Below, piece by piece: positions 1-8,101 of a stretch of DNA of 64,000 nucleotides. Within the stretch, counting starts at the first letter, position 1. Every line of letters starts with the position of its first letter. The stretch lies in contig NZ_JAAWUO010000005.1 in the NCBI RefSeq assembly GCF_013304825.1, positions 1-64,000 of the forward strand, read 5' to 3'. This DNA comes from Blautia schinkii. Its GTDB lineage: Bacteria; Bacillota; Clostridia; Lachnospirales; Lachnospiraceae. Both the position numbers and the translations under genes were made by a program. The notes under the pieces are model-generated. The model was not told where the DNA came from. It did no database searches and was given only the letters and a program-made list of their open reading frames with translations.

Positions 1-2
1 AT

Positions 3-236
3 GTGACAGTTACTGCAGCTCCTGGTACAGAGCAGGAAAAGGATTATGCAATCACTGTTCCTGCAGATAATCACGTATGGATCATGCTTCATGATGATAG
101 TTCTTATTACGTTTTGTATACAGATAAGGAATGTAAAGAATTGCATGAGCCAGAGGAAGATGTGAAAGGAGACACACATCTTTATGCAGAGATTGAGTCT
201 TATGAGGATTATGAAGAGGCAGAGGATGAAGTATGA
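3..236 (+). CDS. 3' end of an unidentified protein (partial)
   Basis: The reading frame is open to the left edge of the window, so this is probably the C-terminal 77 residues of a longer gene. The GTG at position 3 has no visible ribosome site. The visible part is strongly acidic (EPEEDVKGD, then ESYEDYEEAEDEV at the very end) and carries an aromatic stretch (WIMLHDDSSYYVLY). I do not recognise a family. An acidic tail fits a cell-surface or cytosolic protein equally well. A small hairpin plus T-run follows at 324-353. Confidence 0.4.
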   Translation: MTVTAAPGTEQEKDYAITVPADNHVWIMLHDDSSYYVLYTDKECKELHEPEEDVKGDTHLYAEIESYEDYEEAEDEV

Positions 237-323
237 GGAGTTTGAGAGTATTTATCCGGTAACAATATATCACAAAACAATACCATGGATTTACAATTCG
301 TGTCATTTTCTGTCGTTTCGTGA

Positions 324-358
324 CAGAATTATTGAAAAAATTCTGACTTTTTTATAAT
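324..358 (+). terminator. Weak terminator overlapping a -10 box
   Basis: CAGAAT (324-329) pairs with ATTCTG (340-345) and is followed by six T at 348-353. The last T starts a TATAAT box (353-358) about 45 bp ahead of the receiver-like gene. One short stretch may therefore both end the upstream transcript and start the next one. A second small dyad (TCTGTC/GACAGA, about 310-328) lies just upstream. Confidence 0.4.
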
Positions 359-403
359 GAGGATAACAAATGGGAGTATAGCAAATGGAAGAGGAGGGAT
401 GTC

Positions 404-688
404 GTGTATTGTATTGCCATATTGACTGATCAGGAACAATTTTTTGCACAGACATTGAAAACAGTACCGACAGTGGTGTTTCTCGCATTACCGGGTGTGT
501 CCGGCCTGAATGCAGCAGAACACCTTCGTTCTCTGTATCCGAAATGTGGAATCATCTGGTGCAGTGACCTTGATTTTTCGCTTCATGCGTTCAGGCTGCG
601 GATAGAATATTTTTTTATGAAACCTGTGGAAGAGCAGAAAATAAAAGAAGGACTTTCAATCTGGCTTGAATGTAAAAAAGTAAGATGA
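404..688 (+). CDS. Receiver-like (pseudo-REC) protein, 94 aa
   Basis: A GTG start at 404 sits behind GAGGAGGG (391-398). The protein matches a response-regulator receiver fold in outline: beta-1 around YCIAILTD, a PGVSGLNAAEHLR stretch like the usual PGMSG-L-AA-LR, and a C-terminal FFMKPVEEQKI matching the K-P motif. The residue expected to be the phospho-acceptor Asp is Ala (VFLALPGVSG instead of FLDI-MPG). There is no output domain, and the protein is shorter than the usual ~120 aa. It lies 25 bp upstream of a diguanylate cyclase, so it is probably co-transcribed and could be a phosphorylation-independent partner. A decayed response regulator is the alternative. Confidence 0.55.
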   Translation: MYCIAILTDQEQFFAQTLKTVPTVVFLALPGVSGLNAAEHLRSLYPKCGIIWCSDLDFSLHAFRLRIEYFFMKPVEEQKIKEGLSIWLECKKVR

Positions 689-713
689 GAAAGACATTCA
701 GGAGGAAAACAAC

Positions 714-2165
714 ATGAAGACAATCATAAAGTATGAACTGGTCATAAATGAAGCACTTAGATCTGCACTCAATTACCACACACCAGACGAGCAGATTAAT
801 GAATTTATCCGCTTTTTCGGCAGACATATCGGTTCTGACAGAATATATATTTTTGAGGATTGTAAAGAAAGACATGGCACAGACAATACGTATGAATGGT
901 GTGCACAGGGAGTAACTCCTGAGATAGACAGATTGCAGAATGTCGATATGGACGTAATAAAGTGGTGGTACGATACGTTTTCCAAGGGCGAAAGTATCAT
1001 TATCACTGATATAGAAGATATAAAAGAAGAACATCGCGTATCGTATGATATGTTAAAAGAGCAAAATGTGAGAAATGTGGTGGTGTGCCCTTTACGTTAT
1101 AAAGATGAGATAAGCGTTTTTTTCGGTGTGGATAATCCTCCCAAAAGTGATTACAGGGGGCTTACTACTTTTCTGGATATGATAGGAACGCTTCTTATCT
1201 CATTTCTGAAATTGCGTAATTCATTTATAAAGTCAAATAAAGAGGCAAAGCTCAGCAGTTATTCATCCCTCTCGAAGATCTACATATCTATGCATTTGGT
1301 TGATGTGCAGACAAAAAGATATCATATTATAAAAATGACAGATCAGATTGCGGAATATCTGGGAAAAGATTTTAAAATGGGAGAATATGAAATCAGGGAT
1401 GATTTTTGCGGACATATCAAGAATATTGCTGAGAAAATGTGTATAGAATCACAACTTCAGGAATCACTGGAGTTTGTAGATATCAGTACGCTGGAAGAAC
1501 GGCTTCTTGGAGAAAACAGCATAACACATGAATTTATAGATAAAACATCAGGTTGGTGCCGGAGCAGATTTATTCCTGTAGACTACGATGAAAATGGAAG
1601 ACTTCTGCATGTGCTTTTCTGTATTCAGTGTATAGAAGAAGAAAAAAAGCGTGAGAACAGGCTGATTTATCTGGCGCGGACAGATCTTATGACAGGATTA
1701 TGTAATCGTGGAAGCGGAGAAAAAAGGATTACTGAACTTTTAAAGGAAAAAACAGGAGGATTGCTTTGTCTGATCGACTGTGACAAATTTAAATCCATCA
1801 ATGACAATTACGGGCATTCTGTAGGAGATAAGGTGATCATAGCTGTTGCGGAGAAGCTACAGAAAACATGTCGTGACAGTGATGTGGTTTTGCGTCTCGG
1901 TGGTGATGAGTTTGCCATGTTTGTGCCGGGAATGCTGGAACAAGGGGCAGCAGAGAAATTTTTTGAGAGATTTTTTGAAAATATCCGACAGATTGATGTC
2001 ATAGAGATGCAGGGAAAGAGCATAGAAATAAGTCTTGGTGCGTGTTTTTATGATGGATATGAAGAGGTTTCTTTTGATCAGCTATACAGAAAGGCTGACA
2101 GGGCAATGTATCAGAGTAAAAAGCAGAAAGGCTGCAGTGCTGTAATTTATGGGGAGGGGATGTAA
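714..2165 (+). CDS. GAF/GGDEF diguanylate cyclase
   Basis: This 483-aa cytosolic protein is predicted to make cyclic di-GMP from two GTP. Residues ~15-165 resemble a GAF sensor, with the family-like segment VRNVVVCPLRYKDEISVFFGVDNP. Residues ~180-310 look like a divergent PAS-type region. The C-terminal ~165 residues are a GGDEF domain starting at DLMTGLCNR. The catalytic GGDEF is intact at 396-400. An allosteric I-site RDSD lies at 387-390, exactly five residues before it, so product inhibition is expected. No membrane segment is visible. Translation starts at ATG 714 behind AGGAGG. The signal sensed is unknown; the upstream pseudo-receiver is the likely partner. Confidence 0.9.
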   Translation: MKTIIKYELVINEALRSALNYHTPDEQINEFIRFFGRHIGSDRIYIFEDCKERHGTDNTYEWCAQGVTPEIDRLQNVDMDVIKWWYDTFSKGESIIITDIEDIKEEHRVSYDMLKEQNVRNVVVCPLRYKDEISVFFGVDNPPKSDYRGLTTFLDMIGTLLISFLKLRNSFIKSNKEAKLSSYSSLSKIYISMHLVDVQTKRYHIIKMTDQIAEYLGKDFKMGEYEIRDDFCGHIKNIAEKMCIESQLQESLEFVDISTLEERLLGENSITHEFIDKTSGWCRSRFIPVDYDENGRLLHVLFCIQCIEEEKKRENRLIYLARTDLMTGLCNRGSGEKRITELLKEKTGGLLCLIDCDKFKSINDNYGHSVGDKVIIAVAEKLQKTCRDSDVVLRLGGDEFAMFVPGMLEQGAAEKFFERFFENIRQIDVIEMQGKSIEISLGACFYDGYEEVSFDQLYRKADRAMYQSKKQKGCSAVIYGEGM

Positions 2166-2197
2166 AAAATTCTGGAAGATTCCCGGTTATGAGCTGC

Positions 2198-2210
2198 GTA
2201 GCGAAGCGGA
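2198..2210 (+). repeat. Short intergenic repeat, copy 1
   Basis: The 13-mer GTAGCGAAGCGGA occurs here and, identically, at 22649-22661, in both cases in the gap right after a stop codon and preceded by ATGAG a few bases earlier. It may be part of a dispersed intergenic element of this genome. Confidence 0.3.
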
Positions 2211-2226
2211 ATAAAAGGAGGAGTCT

Positions 2227-2397
2227 ATGAAAGAAAAGAAAGTAATTGATTACACCAGAACCTATCGAAGAATTGAGGCAGATAAAAAGAAATGTATTCT
2301 GTATATTGTTATACTGATCCTGCTTGGTTTTCTGCTTATGTGGACTCAGATCGATGTTTTTACTCCTTTGCATTTACAGATGCGATGCCGAAACTGA
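2227..2397 (+). pseudogene. Truncated N-terminus of a membrane protein
   Basis: ATG 2227 follows GGAGGAGTCT, so the start is genuine. The first ~44 residues are a basic cytosolic stretch (KEKKVIDYTRTYRRIEADKKK) and one membrane helix (ILYIVILILLGFLLMW). Around position 2355 the sequence switches into the middle of a GH13 amylase gene in another frame, and translation stops at 2395. The native protein is therefore lost beyond its first membrane segment. The family cannot be told from what remains. Confidence 0.5.
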
Positions 2398-3005
2398 ATA
2401 CGAATAATGAAGAAGTGATCGAATATTTCTGCAAGGTCTGTGAGGACTGGATCCGGAAATTTGATATAGATGGAATCCGTTTTGACGTGGGAAATGAAGT
2501 GTCTCATCGGTTTTTAAAGCGGATACGGGAACATTTAAAAGCGGTAAAACCGGATCTTTATCTGCTGGGGGAAATCTGGCATGATGCAAGCCAGTGGCTG
2601 CAGGGAGATGAATATGATTCAGTTATGAATTATCCGCTGCTCAGCGGAATCCATGATTTTTTCCTTGATAAAACGATGAAAAAAGAGGAATTCGAATACA
2701 TGGTAAACCGTTGCTATACCATGTATATGCAGCAGAATAATGATGTGCTTTTTAACCTGCTGGATTCACACGATACGGAACGTCTTATGAACCGTTTTCA
2801 TGATCTGGATAAGTTCTATCAGCAGCTTGCAATTCTCTTCACTCTTCCGGGAAGTCCCTGTATTTACTATGGAACGGAGATTGCAATGGAAGTTTTGCTA
2901 AACGCATCGAATGAGAAGGTAAAAGGAAGCGGGGAAGTGCTTTTTGCCCGGGAGTTTGATGGAGATATACTTGGCGCAAATGGAACGCTGATTCGCAGAA
3001 TTTAA
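2358..3005 (+). pseudogene. Doubly deleted GH13 alpha-amylase-family relic
   Basis: The frame from about 2358 encodes the middle of a GH13 enzyme of the neopullulanase/cyclomaltodextrinase type (FAFTDAMPKLNT, then WIRKFDIDGIRFDVGNEVSH). The catalytic nucleophile Asp (RFDV, codon 2484), acid Glu (LLGEIWH, codon 2571) and third Asp (SHDTER, codon 2772) are all present. The N-terminal module and the first barrel strands are missing; they are replaced by a foreign membrane-protein start. After YYGTEIAME (~2892) the sequence jumps directly to a typical C-terminal tail (GEVLFAREFDGD...GTLIRRI), which loses the last barrel strands. A native start and ribosome site are absent, so it is very probably non-functional. 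Confidence 0.75.
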
Positions 3006-3013
3006 ACCGAATC

Positions 3014-3070
3014 AAGTAAGTCCCCTGCGGAGATTACGAAGAGTAATAAGCAGTGGATGGGGACTTGCTT
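3014..3070. other. Long-range hairpin in the intergenic region
   Basis: AAGTAAGTCCCC (3014-3025) can pair over 12 positions, with one G-U, with GGGGACTTGCTT (3059-3070). The 33-nt loop is large and there is no T-run, so this is not a classical terminator. The rest of the 3006-3270 gap holds the glgA promoter. Confidence 0.3.
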
Positions 3071-3137
3071 GTATCACTCAGGTAAGAATTAAGTGATGGA
3101 AGCATTTCACATAATAATAGTTACTTTGCGCATTTTG

Positions 3138-3146
3138 TGTTATAAT
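3138..3146 (+). promoter_or_regulatory. Extended -10 promoter of glgA
   Basis: TGTTATAAT (TGN plus a perfect TATAAT at 3141-3146) lies about 125 bp ahead of the glgA start. No convincing -35 hexamer is present at the right distance, which is common for extended -10 promoters. The leader of over 100 nt is unassigned. Confidence 0.45.
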
Positions 3147-3270
3147 TGAGATTAACAGGAAATGATAAATATCTGTAAAATGAATGTTTATCAGGAACTT
3201 ACCGGAGGACATTTTAGTTAAGGCGTAATAAATTTCGGACTTTGTGAAATGCAAAAGGGAGATCAATGAT

Positions 3271-4959
3271 ATGAGGAAAAAAACAGTCCAAAAAAGCAGT
3301 ACCAAAGGCAATGCGAAGAGTAATACAAAGAGCAATGCAAGAAACAGCGTAAAAAACAGTGCAAAAAACAGCCCTCAAAAAGCTGTTAAGACTGTTGCTC
3401 CAACAGTAGAGAATGTTTCTGTTAAGCAAACCGCAATTATTCAGGAGCCATCTGTTGAACAGGATGAACAGAACATTCCAACGAAACAGCCTGATCTGGG
3501 ACCGCGAAGAAGTGTAGCTTTCATTGGATCAGAATGTTATCCATTTGTTAAGACCGGTGGATTGGGAGATGTAATGTCTGCCCTGCCAAAGAGTCTGGCA
3601 AAATTAAACATTGATGTTAAGGTCATTCTTCCAAGATATAAATGTATTCCTCAGAAATTTCAGGAAAAGATGGAATACAGGGGTTCCTTTGATATGAATC
3701 TCTGCTCTGATGGAAAGCAGTATTATGTGGGAATTATGGAATATCAGGAGGACGGTGTTGTCTATGATTTTATAGATAATGATGAGTTCTTTTCCTGGGG
3801 AAATCCATATACGAATCTTATAGATGACATTCCGAAATTCTGTTATTTTGCAAAAGCTGCCCTTGCTGCCCTTAATTATCTGAATTGGACTCCTGATGTA
3901 GTACATTGTCATGACTGGCAGGCAGCTTTAGTACCACTTTATCTGAGAACCTGTTTCCAGGATACAGATGTGGGACGTGCAATTTCAGTACTCACAATAC
4001 ATAATCTGAAGTTCCAGGGTATTTATGACAGAAAAATGATTCAATACTGGTCAGGACTTCCGGATTATGTATTTAATAAGGACTGCATGATTCAGAACTG
4101 GCTGGATGCCAATATGTTAAAGGGTGGTATCGCTTACAGTAACAAAGTTACAACCGTAAGTAACACCTATGCCTGGGAGATTCAGACAGAGGAATATGGA
4201 GAGGGACTTGCAGACCATTTAAGATATCACAACAATAAGATTCTGGGAATTGTGAATGGTATTGATACGGATATCTGGAATCCAGCAACTGATAAGCTGT
4301 TAGCTGCTGATTATGATGAGAAGTCAGCAATAAAGAATAAAAAGATTAATAAAAAAGCTCTTCAGGAATCTCTGGGGCTGGATGTAGATGAGCATAAGAT
4401 GGTAATCGGACTTATTTCACGTCTCACCAACCAGAAAGGTCTTGATCTTGTAAATGACGTAATCCCGGGAATTATGGATGAACATACGCAGGTGGTTGTT
4501 CTTGGTACTGGTGATTCTCAGTATGAGAATACATTTCGTTATTATGAAAACAAATATAAGGGCAATTTCTGTGCATATATTGCTTACAATGAAAATGTGG
4601 CTCACAATATTTATGCAGGATGTGATGCACTTCTGGTTCCATCAAGATTTGAACCATGTGGACTTACACAGCTTATAGCCATGAGATATGGTGCAGTTCC
4701 GATTATAAGAGAGACTGGAGGACTTAAAGATACGGTTCAGCCTTATAATATGTTTGAGAATACAGGAAACGGTTTTACATTTGACAGATATGAAAGCGGG
4801 CTGCTTTACGACGCGATCAACAGAGCAAAGACTCTTTATTTCGAGAACAGGAAATCCTGGGATGATATGGTAATCCGCGATATGAATAAAGATGTTTCCT
4901 GGGAAAAGAGTGCAAAACAGTACAAAGATATGTATGTAGGATTAACACCAAGAGATTAG
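3271..4959 (+). CDS. glgA: Glycogen (starch) synthase, ADP-glucose type, with basic N-terminal extension
   Basis: The product transfers glucose from ADP-glucose to a growing alpha-1,4-glucan (GT5 family). The start chosen is ATG 3271, because GGGAG lies 11-15 nt upstream; the protein is then 562 aa. The enzyme core begins near residue 81 (SVAFIGSECYPFVKTGGLGD), with the ADP-glucose-binding KTGGLG at 94-99. It ends with the C-terminal catalytic loop SRFEPCGLTQL and ETGGLKDTV. Residues 1-80 are unusual for GlgA: a Lys/Asn/Ser-rich low-complexity stretch (KSNTKSNARNSVKNSAKNS) that could bind polyanions or glucan. The TAG stop is part of the target site of the IS element that follows directly. 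No other glg gene is adjacent. Confidence 0.92.
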   Translation: MRKKTVQKSSTKGNAKSNTKSNARNSVKNSAKNSPQKAVKTVAPTVENVSVKQTAIIQEPSVEQDEQNIPTKQPDLGPRRSVAFIGSECYPFVKTGGLGDVMSALPKSLAKLNIDVKVILPRYKCIPQKFQEKMEYRGSFDMNLCSDGKQYYVGIMEYQEDGVVYDFIDNDEFFSWGNPYTNLIDDIPKFCYFAKAALAALNYLNWTPDVVHCHDWQAALVPLYLRTCFQDTDVGRAISVLTIHNLKFQGIYDRKMIQYWSGLPDYVFNKDCMIQNWLDANMLKGGIAYSNKVTTVSNTYAWEIQTEEYGEGLADHLRYHNNKILGIVNGIDTDIWNPATDKLLAADYDEKSAIKNKKINKKALQESLGLDVDEHKMVIGLISRLTNQKGLDLVNDVIPGIMDEHTQVVVLGTGDSQYENTFRYYENKYKGNFCAYIAYNENVAHNIYAGCDALLVPSRFEPCGLTQLIAMRYGAVPIIRETGGLKDTVQPYNMFENTGNGFTFDRYESGLLYDAINRAKTLYFENRKSWDDMVIRDMNKDVSWEKSAKQYKDMYVGLTPRD

Positions 4960-5835
4960 AGCGTGCTTGAAAAATAAAAGTTGCACAAAACATATATCCT
5001 AATACCCATTTTCATGTTAGAATAAAGAAAAAGGGGTGTTAATTATGTTGAGACGATACGAATTAACCGATGAAGATGGAACCGTATAGCTCCATTACTG
5101 CCGCCTGAAAATTCCGGAAAACAGGGACGCCCCCAAAAGTTCAACCGGACAATTCTGAATGGAATTGTTTGGATTGCTCGTAGCGGAGCTCCATGGCGAG
5201 ACCTTCCAGAACGTTATGGTTCCTGGCAAACTGTTTATTTCCGTTTCCGTAAATGGATTGAAGACGGCACCCTTGATAATATTTTTTGTGTTTTGAGCTT
5301 AGAAGCCGAATTAACAGAACTGTCAATTGACGCTTCTATTGTCAAAGCGCATCAGCATAGTGCTGGAGCAAAAAAAGGGGGCCACCAAACGAAATAGGAC
5401 ACAGCCGTGGTGGAGCCAGCACAAAAATCCATGCAGTTGTAGATGCATACGGTTATCCGGTTTATTTTATGATCAGTGAAGGGCAACGTAACGATATCAA
5501 TTACGCAATCCCTTTGCTGGATCATGTCAATACCAATGGAAGTAATGTATTGGCAGATCGTGGATACGACTGTAACAAGCTAATTGATTATATCTATGCC
5601 CATACAGGAGAACCAACGATTCCTTCTAGAAAAGGTGCTAAATTTGAACGCCATTGCGATTGGTGGCTTTACAAAGAGAGACATTTGGTAGAAAATTATT
5701 TTCTCAAATTGAAAGCATATCGTCGAATTGCCACCCGCTATGATAAGCTGGCTTCAACTTTCTTGGGATTTATATGTATCGCTTCAATATTAATTTGGTT
5801 AAAATGAACAACTTACAATGTTTTTCAAACACGAT
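4960..5835 (+). mobile_element. IS5-family (IS427-like) insertion sequence, inactive copy
   Basis: The 876-bp element is bounded by imperfect inverted repeats: AGCGTGCTTGAAAAA at 4960-4974, and the reverse complement of 5821-5835, ATCGTGTTTGAAAAA. It is flanked by TTAG (4956-4959) and CTAG (5836-5839), near-matching YTAR targets of the kind used by the IS427 group. The left target supplies the glgA stop codon. Inside are two overlapping transposase frames joined by a -1 slip at an A7 run. One extra single-base deletion near the 5' end breaks the first frame. Confidence 0.8.
5045..5807 (+). pseudogene. IS5-family DDE transposase, frameshifted
   Basis: The first frame starts at ATG 5045 (MLRRYELTDE). 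It needs a one-base correction at ~5076 to continue as WNRIAPLLPPENSGKQGRP; as it stands a TAG stops it at once. It then runs to TAG 5395. The second frame (GHSRGGASTKIHAVVD, then VLADRGYDC and a C-terminal HLVENYFLKLKAYRR) lies in -1 relative to the first. The change can occur at A7 (5370-5376) followed by GGGGG, the programmed slip known for this group. The early deletion is not programmed, so this copy is probably dead, although nearby internal starts are possible. Confidence 0.8.
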
Positions 5836-6220
5836 CTAGAGCATTTACAGTTTGGACAGGGAAGAATATATCGGATTTTAGAGCCAAAGAATCGGGTTGG
5901 AAACAGAAGCTTTAAAATGATTTTTTCTGAAATTATAAAAAAGGCAGCGGCTTTTCCTGATAAATATGTCCTTACCAACCCTGTCTCAAAAAAATGGATT
6001 CAAATTCAATTTAAGAAAATACCTACTGCCATACAGCATAACCCCCCGCTGTTTTTATACCAGACGACAGGGCTTTCCTTAAGGCAGCTTATACTCTTTT
6101 GGAACCGTTTTTACATGTCCTTTTATGTATGAAAATCTACCGCAAGAGTGATAATACAAAAATGGATAACATAGATTTATAAAAGCAGGGGCTGTCCGGG
6201 AAATAGATAGTTCCAAAGCA
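5836..6220. other. Gene-free stretch between two IS remnants
   Basis: This was once the sequence just downstream of glgA and has no protein I recognise. An open frame of 104 codons crosses the IS end, but its start lies inside the right inverted repeat, so it is not a native gene. At 6188-6200 the sequence GGGGCTGTCCGGG resembles the outer end of IS1182-type elements and probably marks the left boundary of the next element. Confidence 0.4.
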
Positions 6221-6255
6221 GGGAGGGTATGACTTACAACAAGTCATACCCTCCC
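6221..6255. repeat. Perfect 15-bp inverted repeat near an IS end
   Basis: GGGAGGGTATGACTT (6221-6235) and AAGTCATACCCTCCC (6241-6255) form a perfect stem with a 5-nt loop. Similar hairpins sit near the ends of IS1182-type elements, where they can stop transcription entering from outside. A second, weaker dyad (AAAGATGG at 6282, CCATCTTT at 6300) follows. Confidence 0.6.
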
Positions 6256-6334
6256 TGAAATTTTATCTGAAAAAAGAAAAAAAAGATGGCTAACGACAAC
6301 CATCTTTCTCTCCGTTACATGTTATAATGTAACT

Positions 6335-6724
6335 ATGCTAACAACTAATTATTATAATGACTTTTTTGAGTTTGGGCAACAGAAAATTAACTTTAGTTTT
6401 TTCGAATTGAGTTTACCCGATGACGATCCAGTCTATACCCTGAAAAAAGTGATGGAGGATTTAGATTTTTCTGGCCTGCTGGCCAATTGTTCAGATAAGG
6501 GAAGAACCGGGTATAACCCAATTATGATGTACGCTGTAGTTACTTACGCAAACATGCGCGGAGTACGTTCTGTTGACCGTATTGTAGAAGTATGTGAAAG
6601 AGATCTCGCTTTTATATGGCTGACCCATGGGCAGAAACCAAAACGGGACGCTTTTTATGAGTTTAAAGGGAAAAAGCTGACTTCTGAAATACTGGATAAA
6701 AAATACAGATACGAGATAATTTGA
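6335..6724 (+). pseudogene. Truncated IS1182-type transposase (N-terminal domain only)
   Basis: The 129-aa frame carries the DUF772-like N-terminal region of IS1182/IS5-type transposases (GYNPIMMYAVVTYANMRGVRSVDRIVEVCERDLAFIWLTHGQKPKRDAF...KGKKLTSEILD). It then jumps to KKYRYEII and stops, so the whole DDE catalytic part is missing. TATAAT at 6323-6328 lies only 7 bp ahead of the ATG and there is no ribosome site. The original transposase message would have been leaderless or very poorly translated. Confidence 0.75.
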
Positions 6725-6744
6725 ATACAAGGATGTGAGGAAAA

Positions 6745-7665
6745 ATGCGAAAGGCAGAATACCGTTATTATGAAATTTCTCAGGATCTTCCCGTTATGGC
6801 ATTAAGTGGTAAAAAATGGGAAACTATTTATGGGACAGATAATATGCACTTTCATAATTGTTTGGAGATAGGATATTGCCATTATGGAAATGGAACCATA
6901 TATGTCGCAGAAAAAGAACTGCCATATCATGCCGGTACGATAACATTTATTCCTAAAAACACACCACATCGGACATGTCCTACACCGGAGGAACGTGGAA
7001 AAAAACAAAAATGGGAATATTTATTTGTGGATGTGGAAGAAATTTTAAAAAGAGGTTTTGTAAATGCTCCAGAAAAATATATTTATATTGAACAGAATCT
7101 ATCGCAGAAAATAAGTGTTTTGGAGAATGCTGGAAGCACGAAGACTGTGACGCTTATGCAGATGATAACAGAAGAAATACAGCTGAGACAAGCAAATTAT
7201 AAATATACTGTTTCAGCGCTTGCGTTTAATCTTGTGCTGTTTTTTGATCGTTTAGATAATGAAAACATAAAGTTTCAGAATAATTCTAGGGAAACTTTAG
7301 ATTATACACGTAAAATTATAAGTTATATAGAATTACATTATATGGAGGACATCGGGGGAAAGGATTTTGCAAGGGTATGTAATCTGAGTGAGACACATAT
7401 GCGGAGGATCTTTATAGAGTCTACTAATATTACACCATCAGAATATCTAAATCTGGTTCGGATTAAGAAAGCCTGTGAAATGCTCGCAAAAGAAAAATGT
7501 TCCATAGAAAAAGTGTCTAATTCTGTAGGATACCCAGTGTTATCTACATTTATGCGTAATTTTAAGAAAATAACGGGAATTTCACCAAATGCATGGCGGA
7601 GAAAAGCATTGGAGAATCCGGAAAATGTAACAACTTACCAAGTATCAGTGTTTAAGGGGTGGTAA
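6745..7665 (+). CDS. AraC-family regulator with cupin-type sensor domain
   Basis: The 306-aa cytosolic DNA-binding protein starts at ATG 6745 behind GTGAGG. Residues ~30-110 form an AraC_binding cupin (MHFHNCLEIGYCHYGNGTIYV, then FIPKNTPHRT). Residues ~190-290 hold the two helix-turn-helix motifs of the AraC/XylS family (DFARVCNLSETHMRRIF and IEKVSNSVGYPVLSTFMRNFKKITGISP). The family usually senses a sugar-like ligand and activates a nearby catabolic operon. No obvious target gene adjoins it: upstream is a broken IS and downstream a non-coding stretch. Its native regulon may have been lost by deletion. Confidence 0.85.
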   Translation: MRKAEYRYYEISQDLPVMALSGKKWETIYGTDNMHFHNCLEIGYCHYGNGTIYVAEKELPYHAGTITFIPKNTPHRTCPTPEERGKKQKWEYLFVDVEEILKRGFVNAPEKYIYIEQNLSQKISVLENAGSTKTVTLMQMITEEIQLRQANYKYTVSALAFNLVLFFDRLDNENIKFQNNSRETLDYTRKIISYIELHYMEDIGGKDFARVCNLSETHMRRIFIESTNITPSEYLNLVRIKKACEMLAKEKCSIEKVSNSVGYPVLSTFMRNFKKITGISPNAWRRKALENPENVTTYQVSVFKGW

Positions 7666-7667
7666 AA

Positions 7668-7928
7668 TATAATAGGGTGCCACTAGGAACAGTAAAAAAA
7701 CCATAAGCATCGTCCCCATTCCCACATTATCACTTTGATCCGAGAGAGTATGAAGACAAAAGATGAACTTCCAGCCTGCTCGGTAGCAACGGCCGTGTCT
7801 CTTATTTCTCCCCACTTGAAATTGAGAGCTTCAAGTTTTTGGGGATGACAAGCAGCTCAGTATGATATTAATTGAAGATTGCAATGAAAAGATCATCTAC
7901 CGTAAACAAGCAGTAGATGGTTTTTTTT
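7668..7928 (+). ncRNA. Candidate structured small RNA, ~250 nt
   Basis: A perfect TATAAT (7668-7673) lies directly behind the AraC stop codon, and a clear intrinsic terminator ends at about 7928. The ~250 nt between holds no credible ORF. It contains a nested dyad, CTTGAA (7815-7820) with TTCAAG (7830-7835), flanked by CCCCA (7810-7814) and GGGG (7841-7844), plus GC-rich patches such as CTCGGTAGCAACGGCCG. The layout promoter-structured body-terminator fits an independent RNA. I could not match it to a known class from memory, and no good -35 was seen. Confidence 0.35.
7894..7928 (+). terminator. Intrinsic terminator
   Basis: CATCTAC (7894-7900) and GTAGATG (7913-7919) form a stem followed by a run of eight T. 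It ends the AraC transcript or the candidate RNA described at 7668-7928. Confidence 0.75.
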
Positions 7929-8101
7929 ATATCTTTTTGGGAACAAGTAGAGATTTATAGCTAGAAATATATGTTTTATCATAATCTGTGCAATAAGATG
8001 GGTTAATTCTTCGATTTACATATTTTTTAAAGTGTTCTGACATGGTATTATGGTACTTATAAAGAACCAATTATATCTGTTGGAGAGAGTGGTGAAAAGT
8101 T

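Noticed and set aside
5818-6132. 104-codon frame crossing the right end of the IS element
   Set aside because: Its ATG lies inside the inverted repeat, so it is not native, and the translation resembles no family.
7674-7928. Group II intron or known riboswitch for the structured gap after the AraC gene
   Set aside because: No GUGYG start, domain V-like hairpin or known aptamer core could be recognised; kept only as an unassigned RNA candidate.
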